A stretch of DNA of 25,919 bases from an uncultured Candidatus Saccharibacteria bacterium. Lineage in GTDB: Bacteria; Patescibacteriota; Saccharimonadia; Saccharimonadales; Saccharimonadaceae. The stretch's first letter is position 1. Each line of letters starts with the position of its first letter. Position numbers and translations under genes: made by a program. A model generated the notes under the pieces. It was not told where the DNA came from, did not search any database, and saw only the letters and a list, made by a program, of their open reading frames with translations. Location: contig CALGUM010000060.1 in the NCBI GenBank assembly GCA_937902295.1, positions 1 through 25,919 on the forward strand. Direction: 5' to 3'. This document shows, in pieces, positions 7,510-15,638 of this stretch.

Positions 7510-10500
7510 ATGTCACGAGTAGTTCCTGGCACTGGTATCGCAGATTTTGATGCGGTGCGCCTCGCAGTGGCGAGTCCAGACGACATCCACAAGTGGAGTC
7601 ATGGTGAAGTAACGAAGCCTGAAACTATCAATTATCGTACTCAGAAACCTGAGCGCGATGGATTGTTCTGCGAGAGAATTTTTGGCCCAATTAAAGATAT
7701 CAACCCGCACGATAACAAGCTTAAGGGTGTGCGTAGTCGCGAGGCTGCGATCGATAAAAACGGTGAGCTTGTCACTAAGAGTATCGTACGACGTGAACGT
7801 ATGGGTCACATCGAGCTTGCGGCACCTGTTGCGCACATCTGGTTCATGCGTGGTACTCCAAGCGCAATGAGTTTGCTACTTGGCATGACAGTTCGAAATA
7901 TCGAACGTGTGGCGTATTTTGCTAACTACGTGATTCTGAACGTAGACATCGAAAAACGCGATCAGTTCCTTGCAGATCTTGAAGCTGAAACAGAAGCTGG
8001 CCGAGCGGCTATTAAAATTCGTTACGAACGAGATGCCGAAGCAGAAGGTGCAGATGTAAAAGCACTTGCCGAAGCGCAGAGCCGTGAAGTTGAAGAACTG
8101 AACGAAAACTACACAGTGCGAAAAGCGCAGCTCGACAGTCTCGTGAAGTATGCACTCATCACCGAGACAGACCATCGAAACCTCCCAGAAGAGTACGATG
8201 AGATCGTAGAAGTGGGAATGGGTGGAACTGCAATCAAGCACCTGCTTGATGAAATTGACCTACCGGTGCTTATCCGAACGCTTCAAGAAGAAGTTGAGTC
8301 GGCTAAAGGGCAGCGTGAAAAGAAACTCCTCAAGCGTCTTAAGGTGCTTGAAGGTATGGAAGCCGCGAATATTAAACCGAGCAGCTTGGCGCTTACGGTA
8401 CTTCCAGTCATTCCTCCGGACCTTCGTCCGATGGTACAGCTTACTGGTGGGCGATATGCTACCAGTGACTTGAATGATCTATATCGACGTGTCATCAACC
8501 GTAACAATCGTCTCAAAAAGCTACTTGATCTCAACGCACCAGAAGTGATTCGTCGCAACGAAATGCGTATGTTGCAAGAAGCCGTTGATGCATTGATCGA
8601 CAACTCTGCCGCACGTGGTGGACGAGCAGTTAATGCAACAGGTGGTCGACGACGTCTTAAATCTTTGAGCGATATGCTCAAAGGTAAGCAAGGTCGTTTC
8701 CGCCAGAACTTGCTTGGTAAGCGAGTAGACTACTCAGGCCGTAGCGTGATCGTAGTAGGTCCTGAGCTAAAGATCCACCAGTGTGGTCTTCCTAAGCAAA
8801 TGGCACTAGAACTGTTCAAGCCATTTGTCATTAGCTGGCTCCTCCGAAATGAGCATGCGCACAATATTCGTTCGGCTACCCGTCTTATCGAAGGTGGCGA
8901 AGCAGTAGTATGGGACGCCCTTGACTCAGTGATTGAAGGCAAGTACGTGCTTCTCAACCGTGCACCGTCACTGCACCGTCTAAGTATCCAGGCATTCCAG
9001 CCTAAGTTAGTCGAAGGAAAAGCTATTCAACTTCACCCACTCGTGGCCAACGGCTTCAACGCCGACTACGATGGTGACCAGATGGCAGTACACTTGCCAC
9101 TCTCTGATGATGCGCAGCGTGAAGCACGTGAGTTGATGAGTGCAACAAATAACCTGCTCAAGCCAGCTGATGGTAGTCCAGTACTCAACATCGGACAGGA
9201 TATCGTACTTGGTAATTACTATCTCACGTACGAAAAACCTGCAGCACAAACAAAAGAGCGCAAGGCATTTAGCTCTGTGTACGAAGCTGAAATGGCCTAC
9301 GACAATGGTGTGATTCAACTACAAACACCAATCCGCGTATATGCGAAAGGTGAAATCCGTGACACCACACTTGGACGAGTATTCTTTAATGAGATTCTTC
9401 CAGAAGATTTCCCGTATGATGATAGTGTACAGAACAAGAAGCAACTCAAAAAAGTGCTTGCTAAGGTATTCCTGAAATACGGTGCAGAAGAAACGGCTCG
9501 TACCGCTGACCGTATTAAGGGACAGGCGTTCCGATTCGCAACAATCGCAGCGGTGTCAACTGGTAAAGATGACTACGTGAGTTTCGAAGAAGTGAATGAG
9601 TTCGTGGCAGAGGGTGATGCAAAAGCAGCACTCGTGTCAGATCAATTCGACGAAGGGTTGTTGACAGAGAATGAGCGATACACTTTGACAGTCAACGCAT
9701 GGCGTCAAGTTGACAATCAAGTCACAGAGTTCCTTCGTAACCAACTTTCGAGTATGGACACCAGTATTTCGGTGATGGTGAACTCAGGTGCTCGTGGTGA
9801 CATCAGCAACGTCAAGCTCGCAAGTGCGATGATTGGTATTCAAGTCGACGCGACAAACCGTGAGATTGAGCTCCCAATTCGTTCAAACTTCAAAAAAGGT
9901 CTGTCAAGCCTCGAAGCCTTCGTGGGTACTCGTGGTGCACGTAAAGGACTCATTGACACCGCGCTTAAAACCGCTGACTCCGGTTACTTGACTCGACGAC
10001 TTGTAGATGTGTCTCAGGACGTATTCACAGTCGAAGATGAAGCGGGTGATGATGAAGGGTATACTATCTTCCGTTCTGAAACAGAAGACACGATGATCGA
10101 CTTCGGCAACCGACTCGCTGGTCGCTATACTGCACAGGCTATTCCAGGCCATATTGAGGCAGATGTACTGATTTCGCGTGAAGTTGCTGATGCAATTGAT
10201 GCAGATGCTTCTATCACAGAAGTCAAGATTCAGAGTGTTCTGTCTACAAAGAATCTCCGAGGTATTCCTCGCAAGAGTTACGGTATCGATATGGCAACTG
10301 GTCATCTTGTTGGCAAGGCACAGCCTGTCGGCGTAATCGCTGCTCAGTCTGTCGGTGAACCTGGTACACAGCTTACACTGCGAACCTTCCACAACTCTGG
10401 TGTTGCTGGTGGTGACATTACGCAGGGTCTTCCGCGTGTTGAGGAGCTGTTCGAAGCTCGCTCACCAAAAGGTCAAGCGTATATAACTGAAGTAAGCGGT

Positions 10501-11349
10501 CTTGTTGACATCTGGGAAGATGGTAAGAAGTACATCGTGCAAGTTACACCAGACTCTGGCAAAGTTGAAAAAATTTCGCTCGACGGGCGTAAGCTTGCAG
10601 TCAAAGAAGGCAGTAACGTAAAAGTTGGTGATGTTATCGCGACTGGCGATGAGGGCTCAGCGCCACTCATAGCACCGTTCGATGGTGTGATTGAAGCGAC
10701 CGACGAGACAATCATCATTGCGGCAAACGCTAATGCTCCATCACGATATGAGATTCCTGGTACCGCCCAGCTAGTAGTCAAGGCAGGTGACACGGTGCAT
10801 GCAGGTGATCGTCTTACGATTGGTTCTTTGAACCTGCACGATCTCATGCGGCTTAAAGGTACTGAGGCTACACAGCGCTACATCATCAACCAAGTGCTCA
10901 ATATCTATGCAGCACAAGGTCAAGATGTGGCAGATAAGCACCTTGAGATTATCGTGCGTCAAATGTTCTCACGCGTACAGGTGGAAGAGCCTGGTGAAAG
11001 TACATTTGTCACGGGCGATATCGTCTCGAAAGCTGCTGCTGTAGAAGAGAATACGCGACTTGTTGCAGAAGGCAAAGAGCTCGTTGGTTATACTCAACTA
11101 CTGCTTGGTATCACAAAAGTTTCGATTTGGTCTGACAGCTGGCTTTCAGCTGCATCATTCCAAGACACGACTCGCGTGCTTATCAGCGCAGCGACGAGTG
11201 GTCGTGCAGACTACCTCGGAGGCCTAAAGGAAAATGTGATCATCGGTCGCAAGATTCCTGTAGGTACTGGTGCGATTGATTATGATCACGAAGCAGAAGT
11301 GCTCGTGCCAAGTGAGACTGACTTCGAAGAAGTCTCGCTCGATTCATAG
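7510..11349 (+). CDS. rpoC: DNA-directed RNA polymerase beta' subunit lacking the canonical zinc ligands
   Basis: The 1279-residue protein carries the Mg-binding catalytic loop NADYDGD (residues 517-523; usually NADFDGD), the bridge/trigger region VGEPGTQLTLRTFH and DITQGLPRVEELFEAR, and the clamp segment GKQGRFRQNLLGKRVDYSG. Between about residues 145 and 205 there is a charged coiled-coil-like insertion relative to E. coli. The N-terminal zinc ribbon, normally CxCGKY...CEKCGVEVT, reads IKDINPHDNKLKG...DKNGELVT (residues 61-89) with no cysteine. The second zinc site, normally DCGT plus CxxxxGVCAKCYG, reads DEAGD (843-847) and TKNLRGIPRKSYG (913-925). Only two cysteines remain in the protein (LFCERIF and HQCGLPK). 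The start is ATG 7510 behind a very strong Shine-Dalgarno; the upstream in-frame ATG at 7471 lies within rpoB. Confidence 0.99.
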   Translation: MSRVVPGTGIADFDAVRLAVASPDDIHKWSHGEVTKPETINYRTQKPERDGLFCERIFGPIKDINPHDNKLKGVRSREAAIDKNGELVTKSIVRRERMGHIELAAPVAHIWFMRGTPSAMSLLLGMTVRNIERVAYFANYVILNVDIEKRDQFLADLEAETEAGRAAIKIRYERDAEAEGADVKALAEAQSREVEELNENYTVRKAQLDSLVKYALITETDHRNLPEEYDEIVEVGMGGTAIKHLLDEIDLPVLIRTLQEEVESAKGQREKKLLKRLKVLEGMEAANIKPSSLALTVLPVIPPDLRPMVQLTGGRYATSDLNDLYRRVINRNNRLKKLLDLNAPEVIRRNEMRMLQEAVDALIDNSAARGGRAVNATGGRRRLKSLSDMLKGKQGRFRQNLLGKRVDYSGRSVIVVGPELKIHQCGLPKQMALELFKPFVISWLLRNEHAHNIRSATRLIEGGEAVVWDALDSVIEGKYVLLNRAPSLHRLSIQAFQPKLVEGKAIQLHPLVANGFNADYDGDQMAVHLPLSDDAQREARELMSATNNLLKPADGSPVLNIGQDIVLGNYYLTYEKPAAQTKERKAFSSVYEAEMAYDNGVIQLQTPIRVYAKGEIRDTTLGRVFFNEILPEDFPYDDSVQNKKQLKKVLAKVFLKYGAEETARTADRIKGQAFRFATIAAVSTGKDDYVSFEEVNEFVAEGDAKAALVSDQFDEGLLTENERYTLTVNAWRQVDNQVTEFLRNQLSSMDTSISVMVNSGARGDISNVKLASAMIGIQVDATNREIELPIRSNFKKGLSSLEAFVGTRGARKGLIDTALKTADSGYLTRRLVDVSQDVFTVEDEAGDDEGYTIFRSETEDTMIDFGNRLAGRYTAQAIPGHIEADVLISREVADAIDADASITEVKIQSVLSTKNLRGIPRKSYGIDMATGHLVGKAQPVGVIAAQSVGEPGTQLTLRTFHNSGVAGGDITQGLPRVEELFEARSPKGQAYITEVSGLVDIWEDGKKYIVQVTPDSGKVEKISLDGRKLAVKEGSNVKVGDVIATGDEGSAPLIAPFDGVIEATDETIIIAANANAPSRYEIPGTAQLVVKAGDTVHAGDRLTIGSLNLHDLMRLKGTEATQRYIINQVLNIYAAQGQDVADKHLEIIVRQMFSRVQVEEPGESTFVTGDIVSKAAAVEENTRLVAEGKELVGYTQLLLGITKVSIWSDSWLSAASFQDTTRVLISAATSGRADYLGGLKENVIIGRKIPVGTGAIDYDHEAEVLVPSETDFEEVSLDS

Positions 11350-11371
11350 TTAATTTTATAAAGATGCGGCA

Positions 11372-11401
11372 CAAAAAGCCTCCTAAATAGGAGGCTTTTT
11401 G
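11372..11401 (+). terminator. rpoBC terminator
   Basis: The 13-bp perfect stem CAAAAAGCCTCCT (11372-11384) and AGGAGGCTTTTTG (11389-11401) has an AAAT loop. The stem's own A and T tracts would let it act in both directions. Confidence 0.93.
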
Positions 11402-11426
11402 TATACTACTCCAAGGAGTGACTCCC

Positions 11427-11455
11427 TTGCGTAAAATCATATTTTTTGCTATACT
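11427..11455 (+). promoter_or_regulatory. rpsL-rpsG promoter
   Basis: TTGCGT (11427-11432), 17-bp spacer, extended -10 TGC plus TATACT (11450-11455). The predicted start is near 11462. An imperfect inverted repeat around GGAGTGACTCC (11415-11425) abuts the -35 and may be an operator. Confidence 0.6.
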
Positions 11456-11461
11456 TGCCAA

Positions 11462-11605
11462 CAGAGTTTCCGCTCTTTAATTTGTTGCCGAGAAGAATGT
11501 GTACACGACAACAGAAGTATAGAGCATGACACAATGCGGATATGCTGAATCCAAATTGTACATAAGGTCGTTTTTCTGACCAAAGAGTAATTTAAAGGAG
11601 AATTA
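11462..11605 (+). promoter_or_regulatory. rpsL 5' leader, about 144 nt
   Basis: A long untranslated leader with several weak inverted repeats: TGTTG/CAACA across about 11483-11512, the palindrome GTGTACAC (11499-11506), two competing pairings of one arm (GCAT 11524-11527 with ATGC 11534-11537, or AGCAT 11523-11527 with ATGCT 11542-11546), and GGTC/GACC (11566-11569/11578-11581). None is strong enough to assign a known leader class. AAAGGAG (11594-11600) is the Shine-Dalgarno site. Confidence 0.35.
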
Positions 11606-12019
11606 ATGCCAACAATCAATCAATTGGTGCGAAAGCCACGCAAGACTGCTGTCAAGAAGTCTAAAAGTCCTGCGCTTGGCCGTATTCACAATGCACTCAA
11701 GGTGCGCTACTACGACCAGAGCGCTCCTCTTAAACGAGGTGTGTGTATTCGCGTCACAACAAAGACACCAAAGAAACCTAACTCAGCGCTTCGTAAAGTT
11801 GCGCGTGTCCGTCTCACAAACAACCAAGAGGTATGGGCCTATATTGGCGGAGAAGGTCACAACCTCCAAGAGCACGCCGTGGTACTAGTACGTGGTGGTC
11901 GTATTCCAGACCTTCCAGGTGTCCGCTATCATATCGTGCGTGGTGCACTTGACTTGCAAGGTGTAAGTGGACGAAAACAAGGCCGATCAAAATACGGCGC
12001 AAAGAAGGAGGATAAGTAG
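11606..12019 (+). CDS. rpsL: 30S ribosomal protein S12
   Basis: S12 sits at the decoding centre of the small subunit and helps set accuracy. The 137-residue protein has the conserved [19 protein letters not shown] loop and [13 protein letters not shown]. Relative to E. coli it has about 13 extra residues near 26-40 ([13 protein letters not shown]), as in the longer S12 of several phyla. The second decoding loop reads [14 protein letters not shown]: the lysine equivalent to E. coli K87/K88, a classic streptomycin-resistance position, is Pro101. The following aspartate (D102), the methylthiolation site in E. coli, is kept. A strong AAAGGAG precedes the ATG. First gene of a two-gene unit with rpsG, 2 nt apart. 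Confidence 0.98.
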   Translation: MPTINQLVRKPRKTAVKKSKSPALGRIHNALKVRYYDQSAPLKRGVCIRVTTKTPKKPNSALRKVARVRLTNNQEVWAYIGGEGHNLQEHAVVLVRGGRIPDLPGVRYHIVRGALDLQGVSGRKQGRSKYGAKKEDK

Positions 12020-12021
12020 TC

Positions 12022-12498
12022 ATGCCTCGTAAAGTAACCCGTAAACTACAACGCGATCTTAATCCAGATCGTAAGTACCAGAGCGTACTCATACAACGTC
12101 TTATCAATAAGTCGATGCTAGATGGCAAAAAACTTGTTGCAGAGCGAGCTGTCTATGCAGCACTTGAACAAGCAGCAAAAGAGCTTAAAAGCGAAGATCC
12201 ACTTGCTGTATTTGAAAAAGCACTCAAAAATGTCGCACCAAACTTCGAAGTAAAATCTCGTCGTGTTGGCGGCGCAAACTATCAGATTCCGTTCCCAGTC
12301 CAGGGGCACCGTCAGCTACACTATGCGTTTAGCTGGCTTGTACAAAGTGCACGCGGACGAAAGGGTATGCCCTATGCGCGACGTTTGGCTCTCGAAATCA
12401 TCGATGCCCATAACGAAGCAGGCGCTGCATACAAGAAAAAGGAAGATACGCACAAAATGGCAGAAGCCAACCGTGCATTTGCACACTTTGCTCGTTAG
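12022..12498 (+). CDS. rpsG: 30S ribosomal protein S7
   Basis: S7 nucleates assembly of the 16S rRNA 3' domain and lies near the E site. The 158-residue length and MPRK start are typical. The conserved RKYQSVLIQRLINKSMLDGKK segment, the VKSRRVGGANYQIPFPV beta arm and the C-terminal HKMAEANRAFAHFAR helix are all present. It starts 2 nt after rpsL, with a GAGGAT Shine-Dalgarno-like sequence inside the rpsL end (about 12007-12012). No cysteine. In most bacteria fusA follows directly; here the operon terminates and a minus-strand phosphatase gene intervenes. Confidence 0.98.
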   Translation: MPRKVTRKLQRDLNPDRKYQSVLIQRLINKSMLDGKKLVAERAVYAALEQAAKELKSEDPLAVFEKALKNVAPNFEVKSRRVGGANYQIPFPVQGHRQLHYAFSWLVQSARGRKGMPYARRLALEIIDAHNEAGAAYKKKEDTHKMAEANRAFAHFAR

Positions 12499-12513
12499 AG
12501 TATGTGCGACCTT

Positions 12514-12549
12514 ACAGAAAATCCCTTCGCTCAAGAGGGGATTTTCTGT
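12514..12549 (+). terminator. Terminator between rpsG and the convergent PAP2 gene
   Basis: The 12-bp stem ACAGAAAATCCC (12514-12525) and GGGATTTTCTGT (12538-12549) lies between convergent genes and can serve both strands through its A4/T4 tracts. The T-rich tail is weak on the plus strand. Confidence 0.75.
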
Positions 12550-12557
12550 TACATGAT

Positions 12558-13082
12558 TTAGAGATAAAGCATTGATGATGCGATGAAAAGGCCCGTGCCT
12601 CCGAGGAGCCATCCACCAATAATGTCGGTAGGGAAGTGGGCACCCAGGTACACGCGCGATACGCCGATTGAGGCAATCATGAGAGTAATTAATATACCGG
12701 GAATAAGTAACATTCCCCCCGTGGCGAAACATAGATATGCGACAAGTCCATAACATGCAATTGTCGCAGCGGCATGGCCGCTTGGAAAACTGTATGTCTT
12801 GAGGCGCATTGAGGCTGCATAGAGTGTTGCGGGTCGCTGCCTGCGGAGTACAAACTTGAGTGCACTCGCAAAAAGAGCTGTTATACCAACAGTAATCGCC
12901 GCAAGCATAAGTTGCCATTGTCCCGAATATTCAGCGTAGAGTGCCGTACTTCCCGATACTGCTAGGGCGAATACTGGCTGGCCAATCAAGGTCATGTGGC
13001 GAAAGTGGGTGCGCCAAGAGGGTGGCAATTCCTGAATTTTAAGGATTACCGTAGCATCAAATTTTTGTATGGAGCTGCGCAT
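12558..13082 (-). CDS. PAP2-family membrane phosphatase
   Basis: Integral membrane acid phosphatase of the PAP2/type 2 phosphatidic acid phosphatase superfamily. All three catalytic motifs are present: KFVLRRQRP (K76...R83-P84), PSGH (100-103) and SRVYLGAHFPTD (S142-R143...H149...D153). Several hydrophobic segments surround them (about 31-50, 57-75, 105-119, 122-140 and 155-173). Relatives dephosphorylate undecaprenyl diphosphate, phosphatidic acid or phosphatidylglycerophosphate; the sequence does not say which, though lipid-carrier recycling would fit the envelope genes nearby. There is no Shine-Dalgarno site: a -10 TATACT (13095-13090 on the minus strand) ends 7 nt before the ATG, implying a leaderless mRNA. 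It interrupts the usual rpsG-fusA neighbourhood. Confidence 0.9.
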   Translation of the reverse strand: MRSSIQKFDATVILKIQELPPSWRTHFRHMTLIGQPVFALAVSGSTALYAEYSGQWQLMLAAITVGITALFASALKFVLRRQRPATLYAASMRLKTYSFPSGHAAATIACYGLVAYLCFATGGMLLIPGILITLMIASIGVSRVYLGAHFPTDIIGGWLLGGTGLFIASSMLYL

Positions 13083-13089
13083 ACTACTC

Positions 13090-13095
13090 AGTATA
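13090..13095 (-). promoter_or_regulatory. -10 box of the PAP2 gene
   Basis: Minus-strand TATACT, with predicted start point one base before the ATG at 13082. No good -35 is visible at the usual distance. Confidence 0.5.
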
Positions 13096-13115
13096 CCTTC
13101 GAAAGGCTTTATCGG

Positions 13116-13131
13116 GTAGTGTGACCACTAC
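13116..13131. promoter_or_regulatory. Palindrome between the divergent PAP2 and fusA promoters
   Basis: GTAGTG-TGAC-CACTAC, a 6-bp-arm inverted repeat, lies about 20 bp upstream of the PAP2 -10 box and about 45 bp from the fusA promoter. The position suits an operator, but a chance repeat of this size is quite possible. Confidence 0.3.
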
Positions 13132-13161
13132 TCATGCTTGACGCATAAAACAGCTGTGTAG

Positions 13162-13191
13162 ATGGCATTGCAACACCGTATCTGGTATAAT
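13162..13191 (+). promoter_or_regulatory. fusA promoter and start of leader
   Basis: Extended -10 TGG plus TATAAT (13186-13191), with a weak -35 ATGGCA (13162-13167) at 18 bp. The predicted start is near 13198. The leader of about 66 nt begins with an A/T hairpin, CTATTTTTT (13203-13211) pairing with AAAAAATAG (13217-13225), and ends with the Shine-Dalgarno AAAAGGA. Confidence 0.6.
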
Positions 13192-13263
13192 ACTGTTAAG
13201 AGCTATTTTTTATGGAAAAAAATAGATGAGTAATTAACGAAGAAAAGGACAATACGCGCCACC

Positions 13264-15354
13264 ATGGCTACCAAGAAATTTGCACTAGATAAATATCGCA
13301 ACATCGGTATTATTGCACACATCGACGCAGGGAAGACAACAACAACCGAAGGTATTCTTTATCGCACCGGACTCACACATAAAATCGGTGTGGTTAAAGG
13401 TGATGGTGACGGTGCAACCACTGACTGGATGGCGCAGGAAAAAGAACGTGGTATTACAATCACTTCTGCTGCGGTTACAGCTTTCTGGAAAGACCACAAA
13501 ATCAATATTATTGATACACCGGGTCACATTGACTTTACTGCCGAGGTAGAACGTTCACTTCGCGTACTCGACGGTGCGGTGACTGTATTCGACGGCAAGA
13601 TGGGTGTAGAAGCGCAAACTGAGACAGTGTGGCGCCAAGCAAATAAGTACGGCGTGCCACGTGTATGTTTTATTAACAAAATTAACCAAACCGGTGGAGA
13701 CTTTTATAAGAGCCTCGAGACCATTCACACACGTTTGAGCAAGCATGCACTTCCAGTGCACCTGCCAATTGGTTTTGAAAAAGAAATCAATGGTGTGGTT
13801 GACCTTGTAGACATGAAGGCGTATGTATACGATGACTATGCAGACCACGAACTTCAGGTGAGTGAAGTCCCTGCAGATATGCTCGAGAAAGCTAAGCATG
13901 CACGCTCACTCCTCGTAGAGGCAGCGGTTGAGGCTGATGATGAACTAATGAACAAGTTCTTTGATGGCGGTGAAGAAGCTATCTCTATAGAAGAGCTCAA
14001 AGCGGGCCTACGTAAGCGCGTCCTCGCTGGTGACTTCTTCCTCGTGACTGGTGGTGATGGCCGTGGTGTGATCGTAGAGAAGGTGCTTGACCTAGTAAAC
14101 GACTATCTTCCTAGTCCACTTGATGTCGATGCAATTTGGGGTACAGATCCTAAGACCGGTGATGAAGTATCTCGCAAGCCAAGTGTCGACGAGCCAATGT
14201 CTGGTCTGGCATTTAAGATCGCAACAGACCCATTTGTCGGTAAACTAATCTTCGTTCGTGTATATAGCGGTAGCCTAAAAGCAGGAAGCTACGTACTCAA
14301 CACTATGACAGGCGACAAAGAACGTGTTGGTCGTATTGTTCGTATGCACGCAGACAAGCGTGAAGATATTGATGTGATCGAAGCAGGTGATATTGCGGCA
14401 GTTGTTGGTTTGAAGAATACCACTACAGGCGCTACGCTTTCAGACCTTACTAAGTCAATCGTGCTCGAGAGTATCGATTTCCCTGAGCCACCTGTATCAA
14501 TTGCAGTTGAGCCAAAAACAAAGGCTGACCAGGAAAAAATGGGTATTGCGCTGGGGCGTCTGTCTGACGAAGACCCAACATTCCGTATTCACACTGACGA
14601 AGAAACTGGCCAGACAATCATGAGTGGAATGGGCGAGCTACATCTCGACATTCTTATTGACCGCATGAAGCGTGAATTTAACGTCGAAGCAAATATTGGT
14701 GAGCCACAAGTTGCCTTCCGCGAGACGATTAAAGGTACCGCCGAAGTACAAGGTAAGCATGCTAAGCAGTCCGGTGGACGAGGTCAGTTCGGTGATGTAT
14801 GGGTGCGTTTCGAACCGAACGAACCTGGCAAGGGCTACGAATTTGTTGACCTCATCAAAGGTGGTGTTGTGCCACAAGAGTATCGCCCGGCAGTACAAAA
14901 GGGAATCAAAGAGACACTCGAAAGTGGTGTTATCGCAGGCTACCCGGTTGTAGATGTTAAGGCAACGCTTTACGATGGTAGTTACCACGATGTTGACTCA
15001 TCTGAACTCGCATTTGGCCTGGCAGGTAGCTTGGCTGCGCGTGAAGGTGTCAAACAGGCAAAGCCAGTACTCCTTGAACCTGTCATGAAAGTAGAAGTTA
15101 CGACCCCCGAGGAGTTCATGGGTGATGTGATTGGTGACCTCAACGCACGTCGTGGTCGCATCGATGCCATGGAAGATCTCCAAGGTAACGCAAAACTCAT
15201 TAAGTCGTTTGTGCCACTTGCAAGTATGTTTGGCTACACGAACGACCTACGCTCAATGAGCCAGGGTCGCGCAGCGAGTACGATGGAGCTTGCCAACTAC
15301 GAAGAGGTACCACCGAACGTAGCGCAGGAAATTATCGAAAAGCGCTCGAAGTAG
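13264..15354 (+). CDS. fusA: Elongation factor G with altered guanine-recognition motifs
   Basis: Translational GTPase that drives translocation and, with RRF, ribosome recycling. The 696-residue protein has all five domains. G1 AHIDAGKTT, switch [10 protein letters not shown] and G3 DTPGHIDF, with the catalytic His, are intact. Domain II ([14 protein letters not shown]), domain III ([21 protein letters not shown]) and the domain IV tip ([14 protein letters not shown]) are typical. G4 reads NKIN (residues 138-141) instead of NKxD, and the G5 loop, usually TCGSAFKNKGV, reads TGGDGRGV (262-269), one residue shorter and without Ser-Ala. Both are guanine-contacting elements. The location before tuf says it is the housekeeping EF-G. 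The start ATG follows an AAAAGGA Shine-Dalgarno site. Only one cysteine was seen. Confidence 0.97.
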   Translation: MATKKFALDKYRNIGIIAHIDAGKTTTTEGILYRTGLTHKIGVVKGDGDGATTDWMAQEKERGITITSAAVTAFWKDHKINIIDTPGHIDFTAEVERSLRVLDGAVTVFDGKMGVEAQTETVWRQANKYGVPRVCFINKINQTGGDFYKSLETIHTRLSKHALPVHLPIGFEKEINGVVDLVDMKAYVYDDYADHELQVSEVPADMLEKAKHARSLLVEAAVEADDELMNKFFDGGEEAISIEELKAGLRKRVLAGDFFLVTGGDGRGVIVEKVLDLVNDYLPSPLDVDAIWGTDPKTGDEVSRKPSVDEPMSGLAFKIATDPFVGKLIFVRVYSGSLKAGSYVLNTMTGDKERVGRIVRMHADKREDIDVIEAGDIAAVVGLKNTTTGATLSDLTKSIVLESIDFPEPPVSIAVEPKTKADQEKMGIALGRLSDEDPTFRIHTDEETGQTIMSGMGELHLDILIDRMKREFNVEANIGEPQVAFRETIKGTAEVQGKHAKQSGGRGQFGDVWVRFEPNEPGKGYEFVDLIKGGVVPQEYRPAVQKGIKETLESGVIAGYPVVDVKATLYDGSYHDVDSSELAFGLAGSLAAREGVKQAKPVLLEPVMKVEVTTPEEFMGDVIGDLNARRGRIDAMEDLQGNAKLIKSFVPLASMFGYTNDLRSMSQGRAASTMELANYEEVPPNVAQEIIEKRSK

Positions 15355-15371
15355 CATATTGCTACATATCG

Positions 15372-15408
15372 AAAAGAGAGCATGGTACTGTACTGTGCTC
15401 TCTTTTTT
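15372..15408 (+). terminator. fusA terminator
   Basis: The 11-bp stem AAAAGAGAGCA (15372-15382) and TGCTCTCTTTT (15396-15406) ends in a six-T run (15403-15408). It separates fusA from tuf, so tuf relies on its own promoters. Confidence 0.92.
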
Positions 15409-15453
15409 CGCAGTCGCTTGATCACTGGATTCGCTATACTACAGCTTCAAAAA

Positions 15454-15483
15454 CTTTGATACTTGGCGACGAATGCATATAAT
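15454..15483 (+). promoter_or_regulatory. tuf upstream promoter (P1)
   Basis: TTGATA (15454-15459) and TATAAT (15478-15483), 18-bp spacer. A further TATACT at 15435-15440 lacks a usable -35. Confidence 0.5.
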
Positions 15484-15532
15484 AGGATATGTACGCTCGG
15501 CGCATGCAGTAATGAAGAGGATATTCTCGCTC

Positions 15533-15561
15533 TTTACTGTTTGCCCGCGACGCTGTATAAT
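15533..15561 (+). promoter_or_regulatory. tuf proximal promoter (P2) and leader
   Basis: TTTACT (15533-15538) and TATAAT (15556-15561), 17-bp spacer; predicted start near 15568, giving a leader of about 70 nt. The leader holds a weak hairpin GTCT/AGAC and the Shine-Dalgarno TAGGAG before the tuf ATG. Tandem promoters suit a very highly expressed gene. Confidence 0.6.
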
Positions 15562-15638
15562 ACTAGGTATACGCCGTGGAGTCTTTTGTTTGAGACAGCC
15601 CGCGCGAAAATTATAAGTAATAGGAGAAATAATCCCAC

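Noticed and set aside
13254..13266. Perfect eukaryotic Kozak-like context GCCACCATGG at the fusA start
   Set aside because: An AAAAGGA Shine-Dalgarno site lies upstream and the gene is plainly bacterial; the match is chance.
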